This document shows positions 46,351 through 58,348 of a stretch of 64,000 bases of DNA, piece after piece. The translations under genes were made by a program, and so were the position numbers. The first letter of the stretch is position 1. Each line of letters opens with the position of its first letter. Source of the stretch: Taenia hydatigena (Eukaryota > Platyhelminthes > Cestoda > Cyclophyllidea > Taeniidae); NCBI GenBank assembly GCA_036345935.2, contig JADWOT020000009.1, forward strand, positions 758,287 through 822,286. The letters are read 5' to 3'. Under the pieces are notes generated by a model. The model searched no databases and was not told the DNA's origin. It saw nothing but the letters and a program-made list of their open reading frames with translations.

Positions 46351-48787
46351 GATACTGAAGATAGTGAAATGACGCAAAGAAAGCAAAATGAGGAAGTGAA
46401 GTGTGGATTCTAGGTTGTGTTTCCTTTCCTAATTACTCTCCCCTCCCCTCTTCCTTGCCTTTGCCCTCGCCCTCGTCCCTTCCACTTTGTCCCTTCTCTC
46501 CCGTCCCAATTTATTCCTCTTCCGAAATTTTTCTCCGCGCACGAACACTCAAACACGAACACAAAACACCTTCCGGCCTTACTTTTCTTTAAGTCATTTT
46601 GTGCTGATAATCGGTATTTTGTTGCTACAATCGACTACAAAACAAAGCCTCTTTGCACTATATGTGTGTTTCTCTTCTTTCTTCTTTTTTCCCTGTTTTT
46701 TGTGTCTGTTTGGTGAAATAATCGCATCACAGATCTTTGAATGGAGTAGAATTGCTTAGATAGGATTTTAATGCCTTACACACCAATCAAATTACGAATT
46801 GGAGGGTTAAAAGAGGTCAAATTGAGAATTAATTTGATTCTCAAATGCTGTTTGTAATCTTACCCGCCGATTGGGTGATAGTTTTGAGGTTATAGGCGTC
46901 ACCTTGAGATTTGTGCCTCTTTAACGTAATGGAGCAGTTTGATGTCGTTTTGTCATTCTGTGGGCAAATCGTATCGCTACCTCGGGCTGATGAGCAGCTA
47001 AGGTGATCGTCTCTATCGATTCCCAATTTGATTGCGGCTAAGTGAAGGAAATTATTCGGGTCTTTAAATAATTGGCCGGTTAGACAGTTGTCACTCAGGC
47101 ATCATCTTCAAATTTGAGCCTCTAAACTAAAGTAACCATAGTTTGTCCCATCCTTCTAACCAATGGGATCACTGTCTGGAGGGAAGGGTCACTTGTAGGC
47201 TACACTGATTCGTTTGTCAACTTAGACGTTTTCCAATCGATCTGATCTTATTTCAAAATAACTGCTGAACTATGATTGGCCACATGATTGGTAGTGTTTT
47301 CTCCTACATCCATTCCTTTTTTTAGGCTTAAAAGAATGCCTTATTCCACTTTCTATAAATGAACTGTCTGTTTGTAGGTTTATCGTCATTTCATTCAATT
47401 CATTGGTAACAGGGTCCCAAAATTTGGTGGATCATTTTGATATTTTGCTTTTTTAATGCTTTTTAATAATTGGCTACGAGAAAAACATTCTCCAATCCAA
47501 TCGGATAAGAAAGAAGGGACAAGAGAAGTGGGCATTGGTGGTACACAGATGGGCGCCTCTTCCACTGGACAATCTTGAAGAGATGTCTTGCCAATGCCAC
47601 TTTTCGATAGATATAAAGTAAAGTTGCACTCCCATAGTGGTGCCAGGTTGATAGGTAGACATCTCCCTTGAGGATAGAAAGGCTGATAGGAATTCGCCGA
47701 AGTGGACTTCACTTGCTGAATCACATCTAAAGGTAGGTGGGTTGTTGGTGAGTCATCGCCTCCTTAATCGTTGATTTCCGAAATGCAAACTCTGAGGTGT
47801 AGTGTGTCATCACCTCCTCCCATAAATGTACATCTTGATCGCACAACTTACTGCCTCTCTACTGTCACCTGATGAAGGCGTATCTTGTGTGACTCCTCTC
47901 CTGGGTTATTTTCCACTCTCTCCTCCCTCCACCCCATTTGTTTGTCAATATCGTCCTCTGCTCTAATAAGTATGCACAATGACGTGGTGAAAGCGACTGT
48001 TTGACCAATCACCACCAGGGTGTGTGTGTGTGTGTGTGAGTGAAAGAAGCACAACTAAACAGAGGCACAGGTGTATTAGTGCATGAACTGGGTGGATACA
48101 GATGAACGTGTACAGGTTAAGTGCACAGAAAAGCCCTGGAAGATAGAATTTATCCTGCACTTCATCCTCTTCTGACGCCAATATCATTACGTCAATTGTG
48201 TGTCAACAGGTAGGATAAGAGATGGATCCCTTTTCCCCCTTTCTACCCCCTAGTCCCCGTCTCTCCTAGGGAAGTGTGTGCTACGGTTTAAGTAGTTCAT
48301 TTTAAGGCTGTAGCAATGACGACGTAAAGTCAATTAGAGTCAGACACACACACACACAAACACACTGCCCCAGATGTCGTCTCAGAAGACAAGAATATCT
48401 AGCGTGTACAAGTGTGTGTGTGCGTGGGTATTTGCGTGCGGTGATTGACGGCATGTTCTTACGTGGCACCAAGATATTCGAGATGAGAACGCATGTGCGC
48501 ACACATCCACATCGAAGGAAAGAGAGAGAGCGAGAGAGAGCTGCGCACACCGTAGACGTGTTTCAGCCTGCGCAACTCTAATGCACGCATGTGTGTGCGT
48601 GTTTGTCTCTGTGTGCGTGCGTGTGTGCAACTGAGCAAACGTTGTTTTAAAGATCGTAAAACCTCGGAAAGCAGGGGGCAGAGGGTAAAAAAGACCTCTT
48701 GTTTTAAAAAAATAAATAGAATATTTTTGACTAGAAAACACAACACTTGTCTGTATGAAGATGTGACAAAAGAATGGACATTATAAA
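46351..48787. other. Gene-poor region with CA/GT and GA microsatellites
   Basis: No supported gene. There is a GT run at about 48020-48038, CA runs at about 48343-48365, GT-rich DNA at 48411-48630 and a GA run at about 48520-48540. A 109-codon minus-strand frame at 47395-47724 has no recognisable domain. Confidence 0.6.
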
Positions 48788-51700
48788 AAAAGACGAAACT
48801 GCCCATCGGTTACTTGCAATCAAAGAGCGTCTGAGTAACTTCAAGTCAGTTGTGGCAAATTGGCCGGTGCGGAGCCTCTCTGCACACCCTTTACCGACCA
48901 AGCATTAGCAATATGTTAATGATTGTGTGGAGAGGAGGTTGGCAGACTGTGTTGTCTGCTTAAAAGGTGTTATAAGACGCTGCAGTTGTGCACAGTGGAG
49001 CAGTTGTCAACCGTTTGGGCGTCCAGTCGCGGTCCCAACTGCAGTTGTGGATGCAGTCGGGGCATGGGCAAGCGAAGCCCAATCTGCCTTCAAATCGGTG
49101 CGGATGTTGCTTACCTACGCATGCCAAGTAAGTACGTCCTCGCTACTGGCACAGGAGGTGGAAGTGGTGTTTTCTGCACCCCCTCCCTCCCCTTCCTCCG
49201 AGGTCACCTTGTGCAAGTGGATCAGCTGGACTCCAATCCTTCAATGTAATAGTCGTCGTCGTCGTCGTCGTCATCGTTATCGTCTTCTTTAGTTCAAATG
49301 TCCGACCGCGTTCAGACGAAAACGGCTGTCGTGTGAGGTAAGCAGTGTCTTCTCTGGTGTTGCACGTAGAGAGGTGGGGACAACGGTGACTGGCTTGACA
49401 GTGAAGTCGATATCACGGAATTTGGGGTCTGGTTTTATTGAAACCACGAAGGTGTCACTGTAGAGCATCAACGAGGCATTGGATGGAGCAATTGGGATGT
49501 TGCAACGTCGGTGGCAATATTGAAGGAGGAGAATCGGTGGTTGTGTGGGCAGGTGAGTGAGGGAGTGAGTGAGTGGGTGAATGGGTGGACTGCGAAAGGT
49601 GGGAAGGAGTTGAGGATTAACGTTCCGTCGCCAATGTTTGTGTAGAGATCACACCTTAGGATAGAATGTTGGAGGAAAGTGGAGCCTGTGACATGTGGCG
49701 ACGCGATGACTCATCATGTCCAGGTAGCAGTGGGACTGCGTAGTTTCTGGTTAAGTGTCAGCTAGCAAATTGGCTCTTCGAGGGACCTTAAAGGTGAGAG
49801 GGTGTGTAGTACAACCGCCTTAGACTAGACTTGACTCATGTGGAACTGGACGCCTTCGTCTCACAATGACTGTATGTTGCCATTGGGATTGGCATTGGGT
49901 TGAGGCTGAGACTGAGGCTGTTTGACATGGCATTGGTGGCTTTGAGCGCTAGACAGGGCTACACTGCAAGTGGGCGGCAAATTATCGGTTTTGCCATTTG
50001 AAACATAAACACACGGAGACGCGGAGTCGAGGAGAGGTGGAGACGCAGAGATGCGGAGACACGGACCATGGATATGATTAGCTGATTCCACTGAATGTTT
50101 ATACGGTACGGCGTGCAGGCGTAAATCGCAGGAACTACTTAATTGGTACCACCTTCAGTTGATTTAAGGGGCGACATTTGGCAATAAATCTGCAGTGGTC
50201 TTGCAGCAGTCTCGGAAGAGTTGAAATGATGTGCAATCCAGAGCAGAGGAGAGCAGAACATCAGCGTGCTCTGATTGGTATGGTGCCGTTGGCGTCAATA
50301 GTGGCAGGCGTAGCGGTGGCGGTGGCGGTGGCTGCGGCAAAGGCACCGACAAGACACTGAAACTGACTCGTCTAAGTGGTGAGTGTGTTGCGTTGACTGT
50401 GAGTGCAAATTGGGGCTGGCTGTTGCTAGGGCAGGTGTTACTGTTGAGCTGTCAAGGTCAAATGCAATTGAAGGGTGACGCGTCTGGCAGAAAGTGGGGA
50501 CGAGAGCGTGCGAGGTCGTGCTGATATCTGCTTGAGCATTCTTAAAGCCTACGTCCGAGAGCACGTACAAGTGCTCCGTCTAGGAATAGCTCCAACAACC
50601 GACCTGAGAATTATCTCACGTGCATTCTACAGACAGCGACTGAGTGGCTGTCCGTAATGCAGCGGCACCAAGGCGCACTTTCTTACTGATGGTGGGGTGA
50701 TTTAATCGCAACTGCACGCTGGTGGATTTGTTGGGCCACTAAAAGACTCTCACCAGATGGGCGGGATGGTGGCGTTGAAAGAAACGATAGAGCCCAGATT
50801 GGGCTAATAAATCAGTCTGGCCTGAGGATCAAGTCGTTGTCTAGACAAAGAGACCACGGCTGCAACCACGACCACGACGTCGACGAGGAGGAGGAAAATG
50901 CAGTGGATGGGATGGAGGCCGAGGAGGGGAGGCGTCGACGCCTCGTCATTTAGCGAGTTGAAAGTGAAAGGATGAGTGTAGCATGTCTAGGTTAGCCCAA
51001 ACCAGCACAGACTAGTCTGGTCTAGCCTAGCTAACCTAGTCTACTTGTGACGGTCTCGCCAAAATTCGGTTGGCTATTCACTTGCCAGTGCGTTGTCGAG
51101 GCGCTCTACGAGCACTTCCACGAATGCCATCATTACTCTGCTCCAAAGGAAGAGAGGCGACAAACGGCAGAAGACAAATGAGAGACGTCAGACGAGTGGG
51201 GAGAGAGGTGGTGTATATGAACAAGTCTTGCCTACTTTCAGACACGGTGGTCTGCTTTGAGGCGAGGTATCATGAGGTGCTTCGAACGTGGAGTGTGTAA
51301 ATTTCGAGGTCCATGCATAATGCCATCGCAGCTGTCCTCGTTTATTTTCATGGCCAAAGACGGTGGTTTGGTTGGAGAGGATGGGTAGGTGCATGTAGAG
51401 TTGGAGAACTGTGGTAGTCGTTCAGTTAAGGTGGGCGAAAGAAAGTTGGGGACGAATTAGCCTTCTGTGTTGTTGCTTTATTTTAATAAAGAACAAAGCC
51501 ATGAGGAAAAGGAAGGCCAAAGCGATTGTTGAGAGAAAATGTTGGTGATGAGGGTAGTGAGGTCAATCAAGTCGAATTTTTGACTCACTCAATGACCTGG
51601 AGGATTGTGAAGGGTCATAAAGCACTGCTGGGTGCTCCTCACCTCAGCTCGGCTCACTCCACCTCACACAGGCGATCTAGACAATGGAGTGAAGGAGCAC

Positions 51701-51928
51701 TTTGTGAAGGCGGTTGCGAAACTGACTATGGTGGAGTTGTGGGGCCGTCAAATCCCCGAGGTGGAGAAAAGGAAGGACGCGACTTGTGAGGGCATTACGC
51801 GAGAGAGAGAGAGAGAGTGAAACATGATCCGAGCTGGTGAGAGTGCTAGATACTTGTTGTGTGGAGCCTTCGTTGGTATCGCATTTTTCCAACTCACTCA
51901 ATCCGGTGTGGATGTCACGATTTCACAT
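48788..51928 (-). repeat. Palindrome 1, right arm (about 3.14 kb)
   Basis: Inverted copy of the left arm, 11,792 bases further on. It differs by a 98-base insertion (50210-50307) flanked by GCAG on both sides, a 2-base difference in a GA/CT microsatellite (about 51806-51820), and scattered substitutions. It contains no CCDC148 exon. No target-site duplication is visible at its ends. Confidence 0.95.
50210..50307. repeat. 98-base insertion unique to palindrome 1 right arm
   Basis: It is absent from the left arm at the mirrored position (near 35573). The four bases GCAG occur at both ends. This fits either insertion with a short duplication or a deletion between GCAG repeats in the left arm. 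No known element was recognised. Confidence 0.8.
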
Positions 51929-54490
51929 TTTCTTTCATGGCCATTAAGAATCGCTTACTTTCTGCTATTTTTTCTGAGGGGAAAAATTTAAAGTCAGTTT
52001 ATTATTCTTGTGATTTTTTTGAGGCCGGTTTAGAAGCGCTTAAAATGAAACGGACGTGATGTATTTAAGGGGCTTTGGGAGTATTTTGCATGACCATGAA
52101 AACGGTCTCTTGCACATTATTTCTGTGGTCTCACACTCTCCTATTTTAAATTCGATGTTGTACCCACTAGGCGCATCTCATTTGCATGTAGATCCGACCC
52201 GAATTGTCTGGCTTTGTGTCCCATCTTTCGTCCTCACTACTTCCCCTCCTTCACACCCTTCCTACCCTCACCCCTTTTAAAAGCCTGGATAGCTGACGAA
52301 CTCCAGGAACCAAGTCAACTGGTCCGGCTGACTGCCTGACTGACCAACCAAGTCAGTGGCTATTCTCTCCGGCATTTGGGATGATGAATTGCCGAGACAG
52401 TAAATTATCGAATGAGCTAGTTCCAAACTCACTAGCGGTCTGTGAGAGACGAAATGGAAATCGTTTTTGGCTCTCCAACCGATTGGATTGATTCTAGCGA
52501 TGTGAAAATTTGGGACAAATACTTTTTTTAGCTTTTCTTTTAAATTGTCATTTGTTGGGTCTGATGGTGGTATAGATACACTGCGTGTGGTCTGAATCCA
52601 TCGGCTCATTGAAAATCGATTAATGAGCGATATATCGATCGGCTGAATGCATTGAAGCATTGTGTCACTACTAGTCAGCTTGAAGGAGAAAGGCCATGGG
52701 CGCCTTCTTTCCTCCTTTTTTCTTGATCTAAGGGCTAAATGAACGTTAAAAACAGGAGTTTAGGACCTCTTAAAGGATCAGTAGGGTCACATTCACCCGC
52801 AATCATCATTGCTATTCATTTTTAAGCGTAATTTTAAAAACGCAACATTCTCATGGACGAAGCGGACCGGACCGCTGAGTCTTGTAAGTTGTCAGTTGGT
52901 GAGCCCGCTCTGTCTCCGCCAGTGTCCTTTTACCGCAGCCAGCCGAAGTGCCGCCTTTGATGTCCCCACGACGTAATGTTGATGATGGTGGCGGAAGTGA
53001 TTAATGCTACTACCTTAAACTAGCTGCGTAGATAGGTGGGTAGGCACCTAGACATGAGGGCGATTGACTTCTGTCTAAAGAACATTGGAGGAAGTCAGGA
53101 TGTAAATATCAGCAAAAAGTAACAGAAAGTAGTCAACGAGTGATTACACCTACTTCTATTAGTCAGGACTTACTCCACTTTATTTGGAAAACGGAGAAGA
53201 GGAGGGATTATTATTTACTACGGACGGAAGGACTTCAAAATTGACTGACGCTTTAAAAAATTGGTGGAAAATGTAGGATCGATGTGAGAGGGATGTTCTG
53301 GTAGGGCAACTGCCACATTCTTCTGATATAGAGGAGGAGTGTAGTAATTGCCGGTGTGTTCTGATCAAGTCGGACACAGTACTTAAAGGAATTCCTTTTT
53401 GATTTCGCGCACTGCTTGTCATAAAGCCGTAGGTTTATTGCTTCGGCGTAAAGTATCTCCATAAAAGTTTTGAATGATGTTCAACCACTACTACATAACT
53501 TAGAAGAAAATGTTAAATTGCTAAGGCCTTTAGATTAAGCGGATAAAATGGATTTCGAGACGTGCTTAATGGGTAAATATTTACCCCACTTTACATATAT
53601 TACCTCATTCTGCTATGCCAAGGGAAATATTACACCACTTATTTAATATTCTTTCTACATACACTCCTGCAAGCATACCAAAATACATAAAAACCCGTAT
53701 GAATTCATACGTCCTGCAAAAAATTCATCTCAATGTGTCTAACTTCTAAAAGTAACAGTGATTTGGCCTTATGGGAACCTTAAAACTTCGAAAATTATCA
53801 CACAACCATAGGCATTAATCATTGTAAATTTGGCAAAGCAGATGCAATACATACCCTTGTCATTAGTGACTTGCGAAATGACGTATTCAGAGTGAATAAT
53901 TTCCACCCGTCAAGCCAAATATTTGATAGGCTAAAAATTTGGAGCATTCGTCGAACCGTCAAACACAACTGTGGAGAAACACTTCCACGTTGACGTGTTT
54001 GACACACTACAATCCACTTCACGAACCTGAAAGGTCTGTCAAAAAGGGAAAAGTGTCATTAAAAGGTCACCAAAACAAATGTCAATTACACTCAGATGAG
54101 CTATGCACATTTGCCCTATCGATTTTGCGTCGTGATTTATTCACCTACTGGGTGGGGGTCGACTACCCAGGCTCATGAGCCATTCGACAGGCAGCAGTTG
54201 GCGCTCGACACTGCTGACATCTTACTCCGTTCCAACTCAGTCAATTTTACCCATCTTGCTTAGGCAAAATTATCATCCTCTATTAAGAAGACTCGCCGAC
54301 CTTCATTTTATAACAGAGCAAGAAGAGGAGAAGGAGGAGGACGAGAAGAAGAAGAAGATCGAAAGTGAGGTGGAACACGACGTAGAGGCGCAGACCAAAG
54401 CGTAGGTGGGTGGTTGGTGGTTCTGTTCAAACACGTCAACTTTCATGTGACTCATGCATCCATTCTCCAGTCGTCTTGTCGTCAGCGCTA
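51929..54490. other. Region between palindromes 1 and 2, no supported gene
   Basis: A 127-codon minus-strand frame (52277-52660) and a short plus-strand frame starting ATGGACGAAGCGG at 52854 were seen, but neither has a recognisable domain. 54318-54362 is a purine-rich GAAGAGGAG tract. The outer edge of palindrome 2 cannot be fixed because the other arm runs off the window. Confidence 0.55.
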
Positions 54491-55964
54491 CCTCCAACGC
54501 AACTCGAATGCCTCGAATGCGAGACACTCTACCCTACTCTACTCTATCCGGACCTACTCTTCCACTCACTTGACTGTAGTGATCGCTCACATCCCAGTGG
54601 CTTCCCACCTCTTGCCCCGCATGTTTGCCTCGCGTAATGCGGCATCCAAGTCAGCCTTCGAAAGCATGTGGAAGTAGGCCTGTTCTCCTTTGCTTCCTCT
54701 TGAGTACACAAGATTAAATACTCTGAGTGACTCTTTCATCTGGTCATTACTGCCTCCTCTTCCTTTGCATACTTCAATCGACGTCCACAGTCGTGGAGCA
54801 GCAGCAAGTATCAGACATCAGGGATCAGGGATGAGGGCATAGCTGACATTCAACTGAGCTTTCAATCCTCCAGGTGGTGGGCTGCATAGGCGCTGCATTC
54901 GCAATACATTTATCCGATTCTCCACGTGGTTGGAGACGACACAAATACCCACTCACCCTGTGATATCGACGTTCCGATCTGTCAAACTGTATTTTACCTC
55001 TCTATTGGAATGGGTCCATACTGCCGTCAGTTGAATGTGGAGCGCACATGAGTCACTGTGAGGTGCCTTTCCGCTGCATCAAGCGGCATTGATGCCCTGC
55101 CAACAACACGCACTGACAGGCTTAGGTGGGAGGGGGAAGGCACTGTTTCGTGCATGAGCAGGGAGTTGGAACGACCCGGCAGAAAGGAGGTAAGGGTGGA
55201 TATGGAATATAAGTAAAGCGTTAATTCACCAACCACTGTTTGTACTTGTTCATCGAAATGTGAAGTGTTGGTGGCGAGTTTGGTGTTTGGATTTTCATTC
55301 CCTCTACCCCAATAAATTAATCATTGTAGGCAACAGTCAGGGTCAACGCACAGACGCGAGACTCCCCTCTACCATTACATTTGATTTGTATGTTTGACAT
55401 TCACCAACCCACCACTGCACCATCACACCACCGTAACACTTCATAGTTGCCTTGCCCTCCACACATTCCGCCCTCCTGTCCACCATCCTGTCCTTCCCAT
55501 CGGCTTCTCTTCTGCACTTCTGCCCTCCCTCTCCCTTCAACCACCCTCATCTTCATTTTTCCCTCCAACTCACCTTCCCATCCTCTCTCCACACTGATCC
55601 AACACACTCACTGCACCATCTCAGTCTTGGTGCGATTGACGAGTGCATTGCGTCTACACTTGCAACCATCATCTACAGTATATCTCCGTGTGCGCATGCG
55701 TGTGTGGCACATTCACTACACCCTGTTAGATGCCATTTGATCTCACCCATGCATCTACCCACCCACCTACCCACTCACCTATCCATTCACCCATCCATCC
55801 ATCCATCTACCATACAGACACATTCCACCTGCGCTAAAATTAGTTCATTTGGCAATGACCATGGCATCATTGTCAACGCTAACGCCAATGCTAATGCTAA
55901 CCAGAAGGAGTGTGCTAGTTGTCATGATTCGTGCAACCCCAGTTACCTCCCCACCTGTCTGCCA

Positions 55965-56040
55965 GCCTGCCTCTCTCCTTGTCTGTCTGTCTGCCCGCCT
56001 ACCTACCTGCCTGCCTGCCCGCCTGCCTGCCTGTTTGCCT
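55965..56040. repeat. (GCCT)n-type degenerate tandem repeat, mirrored at 62451-62526
   Basis: An imperfect CTGCCTGCC/CTACC array in palindrome 2, preceded by a CCAT/CCAC array at about 55745-55810. The same arrays appear in complement in the right arm. Confidence 0.8.
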
Positions 56041-57925
56041 ACATATCCACTAACCTACGCACATGTCTACGCGTCCAACGATCCATCAGTCCACCAGTCC
56101 ACCGTTCCACCATTTTACCAGCATGCCAACATGCCTGCGCCCCCACCTAACTACTTACGTGATGATGTCATTCGAGTGTGCAAAGATCGATCGAGGTGGA
56201 GTTGGAGGTGGTAGTGGTGGTGGCGTGGGTGTAGGCAGCGCCTGTGCCAGAGAGAATGGCAAACACGTTGATGCAATTGATTGAGTTGAATCTCATCGGG
56301 ATAAGGACACACCTTGACAGAACATGTCAGAATGTGACAGAACATGCAGAGGTCATGTTGCCTCACATTAGCCTACATCATCGACACAGCAACACAGAAT
56401 GCGATATGGAGGGATTACGTGTAAACACTCCATGCTGCCTTGTCCATGCCAGAGAGGCATCAGGCATTCAATACCAGATGCCGGATGCTTGGTGCTCTTG
56501 CCGTGATGTTTCATGTCCGGCGGCGCTGACAACACTGTCTCCCTAGTCCACCGATTGGCCACCGAAGCAGCATCCATTAAATAGCATTCCATGCCATGCC
56601 ATAACATACCATGAATCAAACTACTTTGGGTTGGGTTGAATTAAATCAACTCATCAGATGCCACATCTCCGTCACAACAGCCGAAGTTGACAAGATCGAT
56701 GGGGACCAAACAAACTGCCGTACACTCACATTCAAAGGCGACCCACATTTGCGTGTTGAGGTAGTTCAGTCCGGTCTAGTCCATTTAATGAGGTGGTGTC
56801 TGGGTGAATGGAACACCTCAGCGTCAACACCACAAGGGGTCAGCGGAGGCATGCACACATTTATTTATGCGTGCATCAGCGCATCACTACACCAGCATGT
56901 GAGCACATGAGTGGAGGGCCAATAGAACACACGATCGAGTACACATGTCTAGGCAGCATGACCTCGCTAAGACAATGGGCTTTAGTCCCGTGTGGCTGAG
57001 TTCACGCTGCACTCATCGTTCCCCATTCCTCGCTTCACCTCTTAAAACGTGACAAACACATGATCACGCTGACTGCTGCTTCGAGACTTGAGGTGCTCCA
57101 TTGCCGCTCCAGTTTTGCTTCGCTTGCTGTGACCCAGTGGTGAGGTTTCACTGAAGCATTGTTCTTGCTAAGCATGGCTGCAGCAGCGCAACGTCCCCAA
57201 TTAAGACATTCAACTGGTCCTCCTCGTCGAAGTCGTTGTTCAACAAGTGGGCATGAGATCAACGAACAGTACGAGAACTGCTGCAACAATCGACAACCGA
57301 TGCTTACAAGAACTTTCTTCTTCAGTAGCTCTACTACACCCCATCCGCGTAAATTCACTTCATTTCCAATGCGTCATCATTGTCGTTCTGGTAATTTTGC
57401 CTCCACCTCCAATCCACCAGTTCACCACACATTGCATTCACTTCACGGTGTTGAGAGGGAATCCCAGTTGTCAAAAAATTTGTGTCGATGACCCAGATCT
57501 GTTTGTCAATCCCCAGTCCCACCTTGCTGCCTTCCCATCCCATGCAACATCTCGAACTAGGCGAATTATCGACAGCCTCACTGCCGCTGGCCACAGTCAA
57601 CAGAAACACCACACGCGTGATGCGTTTGGGTAACACAATGCAGCACACCAAAGGAGACAGACAGTCATTCTTCTCGCTACGTGCCTCCTTCGTGCATTTC
57701 CTGTTGAGTGTGCTCACATCTCACAGTGTCACAAAACGCGTGGTCTTCCCCTTTCCCTTGTCACTTCGTGTTACTCCTAGCCAATTTACCTATCCGACCC
57801 GCCTCAGTGCTAGCCGGTCCAATCCTACTCGATGGAATGAGCCTATTAGAAGAAGAGATAATATTGGGGTATATCACATTGTGACAAACGTCTGTCATAC
57901 CACTTCATCATCAATCCACTCATTC

Positions 57926-57969
57926 ATCCCTCCCTCCCTCCCTCCCTCCCTCCTTCCTTCCTTCCTTCC
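57926..57969. repeat. (TCCC)n/(TTCC)n microsatellite, mirrored at 60522-60565
   Basis: A tetranucleotide run in the left arm with an equal-length complementary run in the right arm. Equal length at a fast-mutating locus points to very recent duplication, gene conversion, or an assembly copy. Confidence 0.85.
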
Positions 57970-58348
57970 ACCCTCCACGCATCCATTCACCTATGCTTCC
58001 TTCCTCCCTTCTCACTCTGTCAGGTCTTTACCTCGAGCTGCTAGCATTCCCCTTGGTGAGACAATACACAATTCACCAAATGGACGCTCTCCTGTCTCGC
58101 ACTATCACTCGATTACTTCTTCCACCTTGAAAACACTCTTACGTGGCATTTTCCTTCCTTCCGGTCAACCTCATCGTGATGTCACTTAACTGCTCTCGCT
58201 TTCCCCTCCAATAATGTTCTTCAACCGCTCCACCTTACCGTAATTAGTGCGAGAATTTCGTGCGAGCGGTAGGCAGGCTTGACAGGGGATTGCATCCCAT
58301 GTGCTCAAATCGTGCTTTGTTCGTGTTCAACGAGATGAACGTGAGGTG

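Larger units (their letters stand above)
43545..47520. repeat. Scattered degenerate CCAAT...ATTGG motifs
   Basis: Similar short stretches recur at about 43555, 43697, 43897, 44490 (TGATTGGT type) and 46783 and 47492 (CCAAT-type complement), mostly within BEN intron 2 and downstream. Spacing is irregular and similarity short, so this may be a diverged interspersed repeat or chance. Confidence 0.25.
54491..58348 (+). repeat. Palindrome 2, left arm (at least 3.86 kb)
   Basis: Every mirrored pair of positions between this arm and 60143-64000 sums to 118491, so there is no net indel along the visible arm. Only a few substitutions are seen; for example, the 235-codon frame at 57482-58189 differs from its mirror at two residues. 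The match is perfect to about 58334 and decays over the next 14 bases. The outer edge may lie left of 54491. No transposon protein was recognised. Confidence 0.95.

Noticed and set aside
55965..56040. Tandem CTGCC units considered as a CRISPR-like array
   Set aside because: Units are 4 bases without spacers in a eukaryotic genome; this is a simple microsatellite.
55452..56150. 232-codon plus-strand frame and its mirror at 62341-63039
   Set aside because: Low-complexity His/Ser/Pro/Leu/Thr sequence read from CCAT/CCTGCC arrays. Several overlapping frames are open for the same compositional reason. No domain.
57482..58189. 235-codon plus-strand frame and its mirror at 60302-61009
   Set aside because: It crosses a TCCC microsatellite and lacks recognisable domains or splice context. 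Openness is explained by G-poor composition; two substitutions between arms are not informative about selection.
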